Shown piece after piece: positions 1 through 9,336 of a stretch of 64,000 nt of DNA. Under the pieces are notes generated by a model. The model was not told where the DNA came from. It was given only the letters and a program-made list of their open reading frames with translations, and ran no database searches. Source of the DNA: Acinetobacter radioresistens DSM 6976 = NBRC 102413 = CIP 103788 (GTDB lineage: Bacteria > Pseudomonadota > Gammaproteobacteria > Pseudomonadales > Moraxellaceae); NCBI RefSeq assembly GCF_006757745.1, contig NZ_AP019740.1, positions 1,736,001-1,800,000 on the forward strand, written 5' to 3'. How positions within the stretch are numbered: the stretch's first letter is position 1; every line of letters begins with the position of its first letter. The translations under genes and the position numbers were made by a program.

Positions 1-582
1 TTCAGCTTGTTCTGCCTGTGGCAATTCAAGTGCTTTCACTGGGCCTAAATTAAGTGGTAAATCAATTTCCGCTGCCTGCACATCAATTGGTAGCTCGACA
101 CTGACAGGTCCCATTGGAACAGTCGTTGCGACACGGATGGCTTCACGTATTACACCAACAGCATTGTCTGGACTGGTAATGCGAAATGCCGCTTTGCTTG
201 ATGCACGTAAGAATGTAAGTTGGTCTTTGGTTTCATGAATGAAACTTGCATCACGATCGAGATATTCACGCTCAACCTGACCTGTTAAATGCAATACAGG
301 GCTACCCGCATTCATTGCTTCAATGAGTGAACCCACCGCATTACCTGCCCCAGCACCGGTACTGGTTAAGGCTACACCTAGGCCTTTAAAGCGTGAGTGT
401 GCATCTGCCATGGTGACCGCACCCGCTTCACCACGGGCTGCAACAAAGCGCATTTTTTCACGGCGCCCTACTGCATCGGCAATGGGTAAATTGTGAATGG
501 AGATAACACCATAAATACTATCAACTTGGTGCGCTTCTAAAACTCTTGCGATTGCTTCGCCTACATTTACACGTTCAGTCAT
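1..582 (-). CDS. Thiamine-diphosphate-dependent enzyme, N-terminal part (cut by window edge)
   Basis: The reading frame starts at the ATG at 582 and stays open for 194 codons to the window edge, so only the N-terminal domain is visible. It resembles the TPP-binding N-terminal (PYR) domain of the acetolactate synthase/benzoylformate decarboxylase superfamily. The motif RGEAGAVTMADAHSR (about residue 50) carries the glutamate that activates the cofactor, followed by a glycine-rich TSTGAGAGNA stretch. These enzymes decarboxylate or ligate 2-oxo acids. It lies 38 bp downstream of the aldehyde dehydrogenase on the same strand. A 2-oxo acid decarboxylase feeding that dehydrogenase is plausible, but the exact substrate cannot be told. 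Fold assignment is confident; function within the family is open. Confidence 0.8.
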   Translation of the reverse strand, partial: MTERVNVGEAIARVLEAHQVDSIYGVISIHNLPIADAVGRREKMRFVAARGEAGAVTMADAHSRFKGLGVALTSTGAGAGNAVGSLIEAMNAGSPVLHLTGQVEREYLDRDASFIHETKDQLTFLRASSKAAFRITSPDNAVGVIREAIRVATTVPMGPVSVELPIDVQAAEIDLPLNLGPVKALELPQAEQAE

Positions 583-620
583 GTCTGTTCCTCAAAATTT
601 GTTTTCAGTCCTTGAATTTA

Positions 621-2087
621 TTAATCGCACCAAGGGTTAGGCTGTTCATTCAGCCCCATATAAATACTCTTTTGTTGCATGTACGATAAAATGCCCAAAC
701 GGCCTTTCTCGCGCCCGATTCCACTGTCTTTAAATCCACCAAACGGTGCACTAATCGAGAACTTTTTGTAGGTATTAATCCATACCGTTCCCACTTCTAA
801 GGCACGTGCTATACGCCAAGCCTTACGATAGTTTTCAGTCCAGATACCTGCGGCAAGACCAAAACAACTGTCATTGGCTTGCTTAATTAAATCTTGCTCG
901 TTGTCATATTTCATAACGACTAAAACAGGGCCAAAAATTTCTTCCTGACAGGTTTGAGCACTATTATTTAAGCCCGTGATGATGGTTGGTAAGTAATAGC
1001 TTCCTTTGGCATAGTCACCAGTGGTAAGTGCCTCACCACCAATCAAAACTTGACCACCTTCGCTTTTGGCCAGTTGCACATAGCGATCAACTGACTGCAA
1101 ATGTTTGTCATTGACCAGTGGCCCTAAGTGCACACCCGCTTGTTCTGGATGGCCCACACGTAAGCCTTTGGTAATTTCAACCAAACGCGTTAAGAACTGA
1201 TCGTAAAGACTGCTATGAATAAACAAGCGAGAACCTGCGATACACGCTTGGCCTGCCGAGCTAAAAATACCGTACGCTACACCTTTAGCAGCCAGTTCAA
1301 CATCTGCATCAGGTAAAACGATGGTTGGTGACTTACCACCCAACTCAAGTGAAGTGGTAATCAGTTTATCTGCGGCAATGTGTGCCAAATGACGACCCGT
1401 GGTTGTCCCACCTGTAAAAGAAATTTTTCGAACTAATGGATGTTGAGCAATGGCATCACCAATCACTGAACCACGCCCCACTAACACACTGAGTAAACCT
1501 TTTGGTAAGCCAGCTTCTTCAAAAATTTTGGCAAGCTCTAAAGCAATCAGTGAAGTCGCTTCTGCAGGTTTTAACACCACTGCATTTCCTGCTGCCAAAG
1601 CTGGAGCAAGCTTTTGAACTTCACTCGCAATTGGAGAGTTCCAAGGGGTAATGGCTGCCACAACGCCCACAGGTTCATGTACGCTCATGGTCATAAAGTC
1701 TGGAGCACGCTGAGTGGTGAGCTCATCATTCAACGTTTCACAAGCCGCCGCAACATAGCGTGCAGTTGCCGCCGCGCTCATCACCAAACCACGAGTTTCG
1801 GTTAAAGGCTTACCATTATCGCGGGTTTGTAGTTTTGCTAATTCATCTACACGCGCTTCAATAATGTCTGCAACTTTGTAGAGAATACGTGCACGCTCAT
1901 GCGGCAAGCTGTTTCTCCAGCTCGGTTGACGCCAAGCCTGATCTGCCTTTTCAATTGCTTCATTTACATCTTCAAGCGTTGCTGTTGAAAGCTCAGCGTT
2001 TACCGACTGATCTGCCGGAAACAGGCTTTGAATGACTGCACCACGGCCTAATCGCCATTCACCCGCAATATAAATTTCCTTTGCCAT
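621..2087 (-). CDS. NAD(P)-dependent aldehyde dehydrogenase
   Basis: A 488-residue full-length aldehyde dehydrogenase. The catalytic cysteine lies in FSSAGQACIAGSRL and the general-base glutamate in LELGGKSPTIV; the cofactor loop FTGGTTTGR and the C-terminal PFGGFKDSGIGRE are also present. The enzyme oxidises an aldehyde to its carboxylic acid with NAD(P)+. I chose the ATG at 2087 over an in-frame TTG two codons upstream because AAGAAGGA precedes it at good spacing. It is 13 bp from the upstream aspartate-dehydrogenase-like gene, so it belongs to the same operon. By context it should handle an aldehyde from the aromatic ring-cleavage route, but the substrate is unknown. Confidence 0.9.
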   Translation of the reverse strand: MAKEIYIAGEWRLGRGAVIQSLFPADQSVNAELSTATLEDVNEAIEKADQAWRQPSWRNSLPHERARILYKVADIIEARVDELAKLQTRDNGKPLTETRGLVMSAAATARYVAAACETLNDELTTQRAPDFMTMSVHEPVGVVAAITPWNSPIASEVQKLAPALAAGNAVVLKPAEATSLIALELAKIFEEAGLPKGLLSVLVGRGSVIGDAIAQHPLVRKISFTGGTTTGRHLAHIAADKLITTSLELGGKSPTIVLPDADVELAAKGVAYGIFSSAGQACIAGSRLFIHSSLYDQFLTRLVEITKGLRVGHPEQAGVHLGPLVNDKHLQSVDRYVQLAKSEGGQVLIGGEALTTGDYAKGSYYLPTIITGLNNSAQTCQEEIFGPVLVVMKYDNEQDLIKQANDSCFGLAAGIWTENYRKAWRIARALEVGTVWINTYKKFSISAPFGGFKDSGIGREKGRLGILSYMQQKSIYMGLNEQPNPWCD

Positions 2088-2100
2088 GATCAAATCCTTC

Positions 2101-2892
2101 TTAAATCTGTATTGCTTCTACACTGTTGCGACAAGCACGAATCACGCTAAGCGCAGCCAAAGTTGATGTTTTGGGGTTACTTGGTAACGGCACGCCCACC
2201 AGTTCAATGGTCATTTGTCCAAAGCCACCTTCTGCCACAATGGTGTGTTTGTTTTTGTTGATAGTTGGATCAACAGTTAACTCAACCATGGTTTCATCCA
2301 TTCCAAGCCCTGCAAGTGCAATGGTTGCTGCAACGTTGGCATTGGCAGGAAATTTGGTCGCAGCTTCACGGGCAGTTCCTGTGAAAAAGACCGTAGGTTC
2401 AGCAACATGGTCTAAATCGACCAATTGCTCTGCATAACTGCCCTTCCAGCTTTTTGGGCTTTTACAGCCTTTGTAAGTGACTTTTTGCAAACCACCTTCT
2501 TTAGCCGCAGAAATACCATCAATACCTGCGATAGCCCCTGCCAGTAAATGCAGATGGGCATCATTTTTTTCGGCAGTTTGCTTAAGCTGAACCAGAAAGT
2601 CGCTATCAGCCAAAGTACCCACCGAAATCAGACCAATGGTCCAGCCTTTTGCTAAAACTTTTTGAGCATGCTCTTTCACTGCTGCTTGACCTGCCACCTC
2701 AATGACATAGTCTGGCGTACCATCACATTGCTCAATATCGGAAATCACTTGAATGTCAGATGAGACTTGTGATTGAACTTTTTCAATACTGCGAGATGGC
2801 ACGACAATCCATTTGAGTTGCAGATCTTGAGGCAAATGGGCATACACTTCTGCTGCCATGGCGCCAAAACCAATCATCATCAACTTTTTCAT
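2101..2892 (-). CDS. Aspartate dehydrogenase-like protein (NadX/DUF108 family)
   Basis: This 263-residue protein starts with a Rossmann loop (MIGFGAMAAEV) and contains FPANANVAATIALAGLG, a signature of the L-aspartate dehydrogenase/DUF108 family, including its catalytic-region histidine and asparagine neighbourhood. Family members oxidise L-aspartate to iminoaspartate, either for NAD synthesis or in catabolic clusters. Here it lies inside an aromatic catabolic operon between an aldehyde dehydrogenase and an SDR, so it may act on another amino- or oxo-acid, or on an iminium intermediate. Family assignment is good; the physiological substrate is inference only. Confidence 0.75.
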   Translation of the reverse strand: MKKLMMIGFGAMAAEVYAHLPQDLQLKWIVVPSRSIEKVQSQVSSDIQVISDIEQCDGTPDYVIEVAGQAAVKEHAQKVLAKGWTIGLISVGTLADSDFLVQLKQTAEKNDAHLHLLAGAIAGIDGISAAKEGGLQKVTYKGCKSPKSWKGSYAEQLVDLDHVAEPTVFFTGTAREAATKFPANANVAATIALAGLGMDETMVELTVDPTINKNKHTIVAEGGFGQMTIELVGVPLPSNPKTSTLAALSVIRACRNSVEAIQI

Positions 2893-2907
2893 GACAGCAC
2901 CTGATAT

Positions 2908-3702
2908 TTATAAATGTTTGTTAAAACCACCCGAGACATCTATTGCTGAACCTGTGGTGTAAGATGCCAATGGTGATGCCAAGAAAACTAAAGCACGTGC
3001 AGGCTCTTCTGGACGGCCTAAACGCTGCATGGGAATACCACGGTTTTTTGCGATATTGCCGGTCCATTCTTCCCATGACAGATTTAAATCTGAACGGGTT
3101 TCATAACGGCGTTTCCACTGCGCAGATTCGACCATACCAAGTAAAATCGAGTTCACACGAACACCATATTGAGTAAACTCATGCGCCAACGAATGGGTTA
3201 AATTCAACAGTGCAGCGCGTGCAGATGACGTCGCAATCATGTGCGGTTCCGGTTGCAATGCCAGTAACGAGTTCACGTTGGTAATTGAGGCATTGGCCGA
3301 CTGTTTTAAGTCTTCAAGAAAAGCTCTTACCGGATGTAAAACACTGAAATATTTCAGCTCAATTTCTTTCATCCAGTCTTCATCTTGTGTGTTTTCAAAA
3401 TTTGAAACACGGCCTTGCCCAGCATTGTTAATCAGCATGTCCACATTGCCCAAATTGAGTTTGACGTCTTTGGCAAATTGCTGAACTTCTTCTTTTTTCA
3501 ACACATTGCATGCTTTGGTAAAAATATTGGCATGCGGATATTTTTCTAAAATATAGTGCTTAGAAGCATTTAAACGTTCTTCATCGCGACCACACCAAGC
3601 AACTTTTGCACCCTCTGCAACCAGTATTTCAACAGCAGCCAGCCCAATCCCAGATGAGCCACCGGTAACAACTGCAACTTTTCCTTCAACTTGGAAGCTC
3701 AT
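2908..3702 (-). CDS. Short-chain dehydrogenase/reductase with atypical active site
   Basis: A 264-residue classical-length SDR. The N-terminal dinucleotide motif VTGGSSGIG, the structural NNAG (LINNAGQGR) and a catalytic-type serine (ITNVNSLLA) are present. The usual YxxxK is not: the aligned segment reads MIATSSARAALLNLT, with threonine where tyrosine is expected and arginine in place of lysine. It ends with the family-typical VSGGF. This may be a non-catalytic or altered-mechanism SDR, or one where another residue supplies the proton. It lies in the operon between the aspartate-dehydrogenase-like and hydrolase genes, 15 bp from each. Confidence 0.8.
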   Translation of the reverse strand: MSFQVEGKVAVVTGGSSGIGLAAVEILVAEGAKVAWCGRDEERLNASKHYILEKYPHANIFTKACNVLKKEEVQQFAKDVKLNLGNVDMLINNAGQGRVSNFENTQDEDWMKEIELKYFSVLHPVRAFLEDLKQSANASITNVNSLLALQPEPHMIATSSARAALLNLTHSLAHEFTQYGVRVNSILLGMVESAQWKRRYETRSDLNLSWEEWTGNIAKNRGIPMQRLGRPEEPARALVFLASPLASYTTGSAIDVSGGFNKHL

Positions 3703-3717
3703 AATCCTTAATCTCTC

Positions 3718-4542
3718 TTACGATTGTTCCTGAATCGTCAATATAATTTGGTTAAATGCTTGCGGTTGGTCGACATAACTTAAATGTCCTGCATCTTCTA
3801 TGACAAAGCGCTGTTCCAACTGCAATTCCTGAGCAAGCTCTTGTATACCTAACGCAGGAGTGATTTGATCTTGCTGCCCTGCAATCACTGTGCATGGGAC
3901 TTTTAAATCGATTAAGTAATTACGTATTTCGTCATATGCCAGTAAGTACGATGCATGTGTGAAACCTTGTAGGGTCAATTGCTGCATCACCTCTGAAACT
4001 AAAGCTAAGGCCTGTGGCTCTTGTTTATAAATCAAATGAGGTCCACGGCTTTCGGCCATTCCTTTAGCACCGAGTTCTTTCAACATTTTTGGTCTTTTTT
4101 CAAAAACCTGAATTTGTGTTTGTTCATCGTGGCGTTGGTAGCCTTGAGCTAAGTTAGCAACAACTAAATGTTCCACTCGCTCTGGGTAAAGTGCAGCAAA
4201 TGCACTCGCCTGTAAGGCACCTAATGAGTGTCCGACCACAATTGCTTTTTCAATTTTTAAAGTATCGAACAATGCTGCCAAACGCTTTGTGTAGTCGGTC
4301 GCATTGGGCTGATCAGTTAAAAGTACATCTGATTTGCCATAGCCCGGTGCGTCCCAGGCAATGACATGAAAATGATGAGACAGCACTTCAAGTTGGTTTA
4401 CCCATGAAGCAGAACCTGAACTAATGCCGTGCAACAGCACAAGGTACTCACCCTGACCGGCTTCGCGATAGGCTTGCTGCTGGCCTTGAACATTGACCGT
4501 TTTCACTGGAAATTCTGCTAACTTTTCAATGAGTGTCATCAT
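3718..4542 (-). CDS. Alpha/beta-fold hydrolase, candidate ring-cleavage product hydrolase
   Basis: A 274-residue alpha/beta hydrolase. The oxyanion-hole motif LLHGISSGSASW, nucleophile elbow VVGHSLGALQAS (Ser), acid IAGQQDQIT (Asp) and base EDAGHLSYVDQP (His) are in the standard order. In a cluster that also encodes an extradiol-type dioxygenase, such hydrolases usually cleave the C-C bond of the meta-cleavage product; that role is inferred from context. The ATG at 4542 is preferred over a start at 4578 because AAGGGAAAG precedes it. The gene begins 37 bp after the cupin stop. Confidence 0.82.
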   Translation of the reverse strand: MMTLIEKLAEFPVKTVNVQGQQQAYREAGQGEYLVLLHGISSGSASWVNQLEVLSHHFHVIAWDAPGYGKSDVLLTDQPNATDYTKRLAALFDTLKIEKAIVVGHSLGALQASAFAALYPERVEHLVVANLAQGYQRHDEQTQIQVFEKRPKMLKELGAKGMAESRGPHLIYKQEPQALALVSEVMQQLTLQGFTHASYLLAYDEIRNYLIDLKVPCTVIAGQQDQITPALGIQELAQELQLEQRFVIEDAGHLSYVDQPQAFNQIILTIQEQS

Positions 4543-4578
4543 TTTTAATTCTTTCCCTTCATTCACTTCATCAAACAA

Positions 4579-5100
4579 TTAACGTTTGATTTGAGACAAT
4601 GGATGCTCTGGTGGATAGTTCGGAATTGTTGGTTTACCTGTTCCTAACATCACACACATCAAGGCATCTTCTTGACCTGGGTTAAATAGACCACGGTAAA
4701 TACCCGGTGGAATTGAAATCAGGTCACGCTCTTTTAAACGGGTCTCAAATTTCTCGCCGTTGTGCTCAATGAACAAATCAATTTCGCCGCGGAGCATAAA
4801 GAAAACTTCTTCAACGTCGTGGTGAATGTGCAAAGGACCTTCACACTGTGGTGGTAGAACCATGGTTGAAAACGTGAAGTTTTCTGCCGGAACGGTGTTA
4901 CCGTCATTTACGACACCTGTTGCCCCCGTACCCATATAGCGCATTTGTGCACGGCGATATTTCGGATCGTAATCGGCTTGGAACTTCAAGGCATCAAAGT
5001 CGTATTTACGTGTCTCAAAGCGAGCAATACGTGTGTTTAACCAGTCTTCTAAAGAAGCATTTTCTGGCTGTTTCCACGATTCGAATTGTTGTGTAGTCAT
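4579..5100 (-). CDS. Cupin-domain protein
   Basis: A 173-residue single-domain cupin. Metal-binding motif 1 reads GPLHIHHDVEEVFFMLRGEI (His-x-His, then Glu, then Gly) and motif 2 falls around IPPGIYRGLFNPG, where the expected histidine is not obvious. Cupins in aromatic pathways can be dioxygenases, isomerases or decarboxylases. An N-terminal extension of about 80 residues with many charged residues precedes the barrel. It is co-transcribed with the hydrolase and the MFS gene. I cannot assign a reaction. Confidence 0.75.
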   Translation of the reverse strand: MTTQQFESWKQPENASLEDWLNTRIARFETRKYDFDALKFQADYDPKYRRAQMRYMGTGATGVVNDGNTVPAENFTFSTMVLPPQCEGPLHIHHDVEEVFFMLRGEIDLFIEHNGEKFETRLKERDLISIPPGIYRGLFNPGQEDALMCVMLGTGKPTIPNYPPEHPLSQIKR

Positions 5101-5123
5101 TTTTTAAACTCCTATACAGTGAA

Positions 5124-6347
5124 TTAATAACGTTTTAAAAGAGGAACCAAGAACAACGACCCAATGACAGCGACCGCAGCCAAGAAGGTAATTCCCAAAT
5201 TAAAACTATGTGTTTGCATCACGATGTAACCGATCAGTACAGGCGCAATTGCACTTGCAAAATTGCCAAGACCATTAAATATTCCACCCGCAGTTGCACC
5301 GACATCTGCAGTTGTCACGCGGGCAAGCAAGGCAAATACAGCAGCGACACCAAAGCCCCAAGCCATAGCACTTAAAGACATCGCAGCAATGATTAGAATT
5401 GGATTAGTCATCAGAACCATGACATACATAAAGATTCCGGCTACCAGCAAACCGCTAAAGACCTGGACAGCACGACGTCCCAGTTTGTCTGAAAGAAAGG
5501 CGCCAATGATTTCACCAACCAGCATGGCAATAAACGGAAAGCTTGAATAAACACCAAATTCTTTAAGATTAAAGCCCTTATCCTGGATGAGATAAGACGG
5601 GACCCAACTATTTAACCCCCAGAGATAAGTCATTAAGGCGATATTGAATATACATACCAGCCAGAACGAACTGTTCTGTAACAGGAATTTAGTGTTTGCA
5701 ATATGCCCTTGAAAATTGATGCGCTTAGCACCAGCTTCTAGTTCAATGGTTTTCTTGAGTTGCAGATTACGTAATCCAAATACAATAGCCAGTAAAGCAA
5801 CAATCGTAAGTCCAGCCATTACAAAGAATGTGGTATGCCAGTCGTGATTAGCCAGTACCGCGGCAGTAATTGGAAAGCCTAGAAATGCGCCAATTGGAGT
5901 ACCAAGTAAAAACATGGTAGAGGCGCGTGCCTGCTGCCGGTCTGTATAGGTCTGTTTAACGATGGTATATGCCAGCGCAAAGAGTGGTCCTTCTGCAAGC
6001 CCCAACAATACGCGTAGAAATAACATTCCTGCGTAGCTGGTGGTAAATCCCATAAAGAGCATGAGTATGCCCCATGCAGCTACGCTCCAGAACAGCATTT
6101 TTTTAGGATTAAAAATATCGCCCAGAAAACTCAAAAATACAGATGAAAAACCATAAGCCAGCAAGAAACTGGTCATCAGCCAGCCCAGCTTTGCCTTGTC
6201 ACCTGCGATCCCCATCGCATCCTGGAAATGCGCATCGGAAAACAAAACTGCGATACTGATCTTGTCGAAAAATGCCAGTACTACACATACCATCAGGACA
6301 AAAGCTGGAAGCCAGTGCTTTAATCCATTTTTTTCTTCATTACTCAT
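5124..6347 (-). CDS. MFS transporter, probably uptake of the operon's substrate
   Basis: A 407-residue 12-TM major facilitator. The N-terminal FFDKISIAVLF stretch and the loop GDIFNPKKMLFWSVAAWG in the TM2-3 region are typical of anion/aromatic-acid type MFS carriers (ACS group). The charged loop SDKLGRRAVQVFSGL between TM8 and TM9 is also characteristic. It sits in the inner membrane. The operon position suggests it imports the aromatic substrate or exchanges an intermediate. It lies between the cupin and the ferredoxin-reductase genes on the same strand. Substrate not determinable from sequence. Confidence 0.85.
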   Translation of the reverse strand: MSNEEKNGLKHWLPAFVLMVCVVLAFFDKISIAVLFSDAHFQDAMGIAGDKAKLGWLMTSFLLAYGFSSVFLSFLGDIFNPKKMLFWSVAAWGILMLFMGFTTSYAGMLFLRVLLGLAEGPLFALAYTIVKQTYTDRQQARASTMFLLGTPIGAFLGFPITAAVLANHDWHTTFFVMAGLTIVALLAIVFGLRNLQLKKTIELEAGAKRINFQGHIANTKFLLQNSSFWLVCIFNIALMTYLWGLNSWVPSYLIQDKGFNLKEFGVYSSFPFIAMLVGEIIGAFLSDKLGRRAVQVFSGLLVAGIFMYVMVLMTNPILIIAAMSLSAMAWGFGVAAVFALLARVTTADVGATAGGIFNGLGNFASAIAPVLIGYIVMQTHSFNLGITFLAAVAVIGSLFLVPLLKRY

Positions 6348-6389
6348 ATGTCTTTCCTTGAGTCTAGTAATGAGTGCCGGATTCTATGT

Positions 6390-7601
6390 CTAAGGTTTTA
6401 ATTTCATGACATTAAATTCAGGATCTTGTAATTGTTCAGGGTTAAGCTGGGTTTCAGACTGAATCCAGCGTTTTGCCAGTTTGACCAGTTTAGAATCATT
6501 AATGGCAACCATGTTCAGCAAAAGATTTTCATGGTCCAGATATAAATAGCTCACCTGGTTTTCACCACCTTGACGAATGATCACTTTTTTAGTTTTTTCA
6601 GGTTGATAATTTCCTAAAATCTGGATATTAAAGTGATACTGATCCGACCAGAGCCATGGAATATCGTTATATTCAGTTGCTATTCCGAGCATTGACTTGG
6701 CGGCCGCTATAGCCTGATTCTGCGCATTCGCCCAAGACTGAATGCAATAGCCCAAACCCGGATGTATCGCGACGTCTCCTGCGGCATAAATGTCCTGATC
6801 TGAGGTTTGCCCAAAACAGTTCACTACAATCCCATCTTTCACATCCAGACCTGCGTTGCTGCCCAGCTCTTTTGCAATTTCTGCACCAGCTCCTACAACG
6901 ACACAATCAAAGAGTTCACTCGCCTGAGGATAATTAACAACCTCTACTTTTTGCTGATACGCCTCAACCAGATGCACGTGCTTACTCTCTAAATGAATCA
7001 CCGTACCTTGCTGTTCATGAATCTGTTTTAAAACACTGGAAAGCTCTGGACTGACACTACGTGCACACAACCGGTCTCCATATTCAAAAACATGCACTTG
7101 CTTGCCCTGTTTTCGCGCAGTAGCGGCGATTTCAAGACCAATCCACCCACCACCCACCACTGCTACCTTATTTGCCTTTTCTAAACGTTCAGCCAAATAT
7201 TCACAGTCCTGTACATTTCGTAAAGTCAGTACATTAGGAATAAACTGCCAGGTTTTTACTGGTATACGTGCTCGGCTGCCTGTAGCAATCAGTAACTTGT
7301 CATAAGGTAGAGTTTTACCATCTTGCAGTATGACCTGTTTGTGCTGACGGTCTAGCTGCGTAGCAAAAGCCGGTTTGTGCCACTGAATATTAAAGCTCTC
7401 AATTTGATCGGCTGAAAATAAGCTTAGGCTTTCATAATCAGCCTCTCTAGACAGGACCTGCTTAGACAGGGGTGGCCGCTCATAGAAGACCTGTTCTTCA
7501 TTAGAGACCACATGAATTTCACCCGAAAACCCATTTTGGCGTAATGTGCTTACGGCCCAGCCAGAAGCCTGCCCGGCTCCAACAATTACAATTCTTTCCA
7601 T
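6390..7601 (-). CDS. FAD-dependent ferredoxin reductase component of the Rieske oxygenase
   Basis: A 403-residue FAD/NAD(P)H oxidoreductase of the BphA4/putidaredoxin-reductase type. The FAD Rossmann motif VIVGAGQASGW starts at residue 5, the NAD(P) motif VAVVGGGWIGLE at about 147, and the FAD-binding IYAAGDVA at about 270. It would pass electrons from NAD(P)H to the Rieske ferredoxin encoded at 10740 and then to the oxygenase at 9329. All three components are in this operon, so a complete three-component system is present. Confidence 0.9.
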   Translation of the reverse strand: MERIVIVGAGQASGWAVSTLRQNGFSGEIHVVSNEEQVFYERPPLSKQVLSREADYESLSLFSADQIESFNIQWHKPAFATQLDRQHKQVILQDGKTLPYDKLLIATGSRARIPVKTWQFIPNVLTLRNVQDCEYLAERLEKANKVAVVGGGWIGLEIAATARKQGKQVHVFEYGDRLCARSVSPELSSVLKQIHEQQGTVIHLESKHVHLVEAYQQKVEVVNYPQASELFDCVVVGAGAEIAKELGSNAGLDVKDGIVVNCFGQTSDQDIYAAGDVAIHPGLGYCIQSWANAQNQAIAAAKSMLGIATEYNDIPWLWSDQYHFNIQILGNYQPEKTKKVIIRQGGENQVSYLYLDHENLLLNMVAINDSKLVKLAKRWIQSETQLNPEQLQDPEFNVMKLKP

Positions 7602-7630
7602 GATTCTGCTCTCCTTGGCTCAGGCATTTT

Positions 7631-8560
7631 TTACAAAGACTTCACCTGACGGCGAGTAGTGTTATCCAAACCGCCTTCGATTGCCCATTCGGTAAAAAGC
7701 TCAAGGCAGTGTTCTTCTGTACGTGGTTGCCATTCTTCTGTCAGATAGTCATCATTGGTGTAATACTCAAATGCACCGCCCAATGGTGAGTTGACGTACC
7801 AGAAATAAGCAGAAGAAATTGGATGACGTCCTGGCCCGATAAAAGTTGACCACTCTGAACGGTTCATATGTAAACCGCCCCCAATTACCTCATGAATATC
7901 ACGAACAACAAACGCAACGTGGTTCAGGCCAGCAGGTTTATTTGGAACACTGAGCAGGAATAAATCATGGTGATAACCTTCACCGCGACAACGTAAGAAT
8001 GCACCGCGATTTTTGTAGGCATCAGATAAATGAAAGCCTAATTTTTCAATGTAAAACTTCTCGGTGGTTGCCAGATCAGGCGTAAAAAATACAACGTGTC
8101 CAATTGCTACCGGTTGTCCTTTTTCATAAACTGGGCTTGCTGCATTGACACGTTGAATATTACCGTACTGGTTAATGCCTTCCGTTTTAAGTTCTGGTAC
8201 TTCTTTTACAAAACTTTGTTCAAAACGAATGGTCATACCATTGGGGTCAAGACACTGAACTGTCGTTTCAGTACGTTTAAAACCGTCTACATCGGCCAAA
8301 CGAGCTGCCAAGTCTTCAAGGTCTTGAAGACTATCAGCACCCCACGTGACTTCACGTAAAGTTGAACCTTGCTCAATAGCAGATGGCAAACGGTCATCAT
8401 CACAATTAAATAAATAAATTTTGCTACCGTTTTGAGTCTGGTATAAGTCTGCACCTTCAATATCTGAAGTACTTTGGCTTAAACCAAAATCTGCCAAAAA
8501 CTTGTTTGAAGCGGCTCTATCTTCAACTCCAAACTTTAAAATCTCGATCCCTGTAATCAT
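7631..8560 (-). CDS. Two-domain VOC protein, extradiol ring-cleavage dioxygenase type
   Basis: A 309-residue protein with two vicinal-oxygen-chelate modules, the layout of 2,3-dihydroxybiphenyl 1,2-dioxygenase. Likely Fe(II) ligands are in the second module: His in AIGHVVFFTPD, His in GLNHVAFVVRD and Glu in GGAFEYYTND. The enzyme class opens catechols next to the hydroxyls (meta-cleavage). It fits a route with a Rieske oxygenase upstream and an alpha/beta hydrolase downstream. The exact substrate is unknown. Confidence 0.85.
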   Translation of the reverse strand: MITGIEILKFGVEDRAASNKFLADFGLSQSTSDIEGADLYQTQNGSKIYLFNCDDDRLPSAIEQGSTLREVTWGADSLQDLEDLAARLADVDGFKRTETTVQCLDPNGMTIRFEQSFVKEVPELKTEGINQYGNIQRVNAASPVYEKGQPVAIGHVVFFTPDLATTEKFYIEKLGFHLSDAYKNRGAFLRCRGEGYHHDLFLLSVPNKPAGLNHVAFVVRDIHEVIGGGLHMNRSEWSTFIGPGRHPISSAYFWYVNSPLGGAFEYYTNDDYLTEEWQPRTEEHCLELFTEWAIEGGLDNTTRRQVKSL

Positions 8561-8571
8561 TTGACCACTCC

Positions 8572-9336
8572 TTAGTTAAAGACAAAACCGCCATTGACCG
8601 GAATATTTTGACCTGTCACAAAAGAGGACAAATCCGACAGTAGATACAATGCTGTTCCATTTAAATCTTGGGGAAGTTGCTGACGTTGAATCGCTCTTCC
8701 GTTGATATATAAATCATGACGTTCTTGAGGCACATACTCGGTTGCCTCAACCAGAGTCAGCCCCGGTGATAAGGTGTTGACACAGATATTAAACTGACCC
8801 AACTCTCTTGCCATTGAACGTGTCATGGCAACAATTGCACCTTTACTCGCCACATAAGCCATCAGGTTTGGCGCACCCCAAAGTGCTGTATCTGACGCAA
8901 CATTAATAATCTTGCCGGCGGCCGATTGCTTTAAATGTGAAACGCATGCCTTACTAATGAGCCATGTGCCTTTCACATTAATCTTCATGACCTGATCCCA
9001 AAGTTCAGGATCGTAATCAATCATATTTTTTCCACCAACATTGGTTGCAAGCGCTGCACAGTTCACAAGACCATCTAGTCCTTGTAATACTTCCATGCTT
9101 TTTGCGACAGCATTTTCAATAGAGTCTGCATTGGCAAGGTCAACTGTTACTGCATGAACATTGAGTCCTTGTTTTTGTAAGACCTGTGCTTCTTGTTGCA
9201 CGAGGTCAGACAAAATATCTGCCATTACGACTTCAGCACCAGCCTCAGCAATGGCTTGAGCAAAATCTCGGCCTAAACCACGTGCAGCACCAGTCACTAA
9301 AACTTTTTTGCCTTGCAACAACGCTACATTAGCCAT
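8572..9336 (-). CDS. Short-chain dehydrogenase, candidate cis-dihydrodiol dehydrogenase
   Basis: A 254-residue canonical SDR: VTGAARGLG cofactor loop, NCAA, catalytic Ser in INVASDTALW and intact YVASK. Ends with VNGGFVFN. The start at 9336 is preferred to 9372 because GGAAGAAG precedes it and the gene then overlaps the oxygenase stop by only 8 bp, a sign of translational coupling. Its coupling to the Rieske oxygenase suggests it re-aromatises the dihydrodiol, but it could act on an alcohol side chain. Contrast with the atypical SDR at 2908. Confidence 0.86.
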   Translation of the reverse strand: MANVALLQGKKVLVTGAARGLGRDFAQAIAEAGAEVVMADILSDLVQQEAQVLQKQGLNVHAVTVDLANADSIENAVAKSMEVLQGLDGLVNCAALATNVGGKNMIDYDPELWDQVMKINVKGTWLISKACVSHLKQSAAGKIINVASDTALWGAPNLMAYVASKGAIVAMTRSMARELGQFNICVNTLSPGLTLVEATEYVPQERHDLYINGRAIQRQQLPQDLNGTALYLLSDLSSFVTGQNIPVNGGFVFN

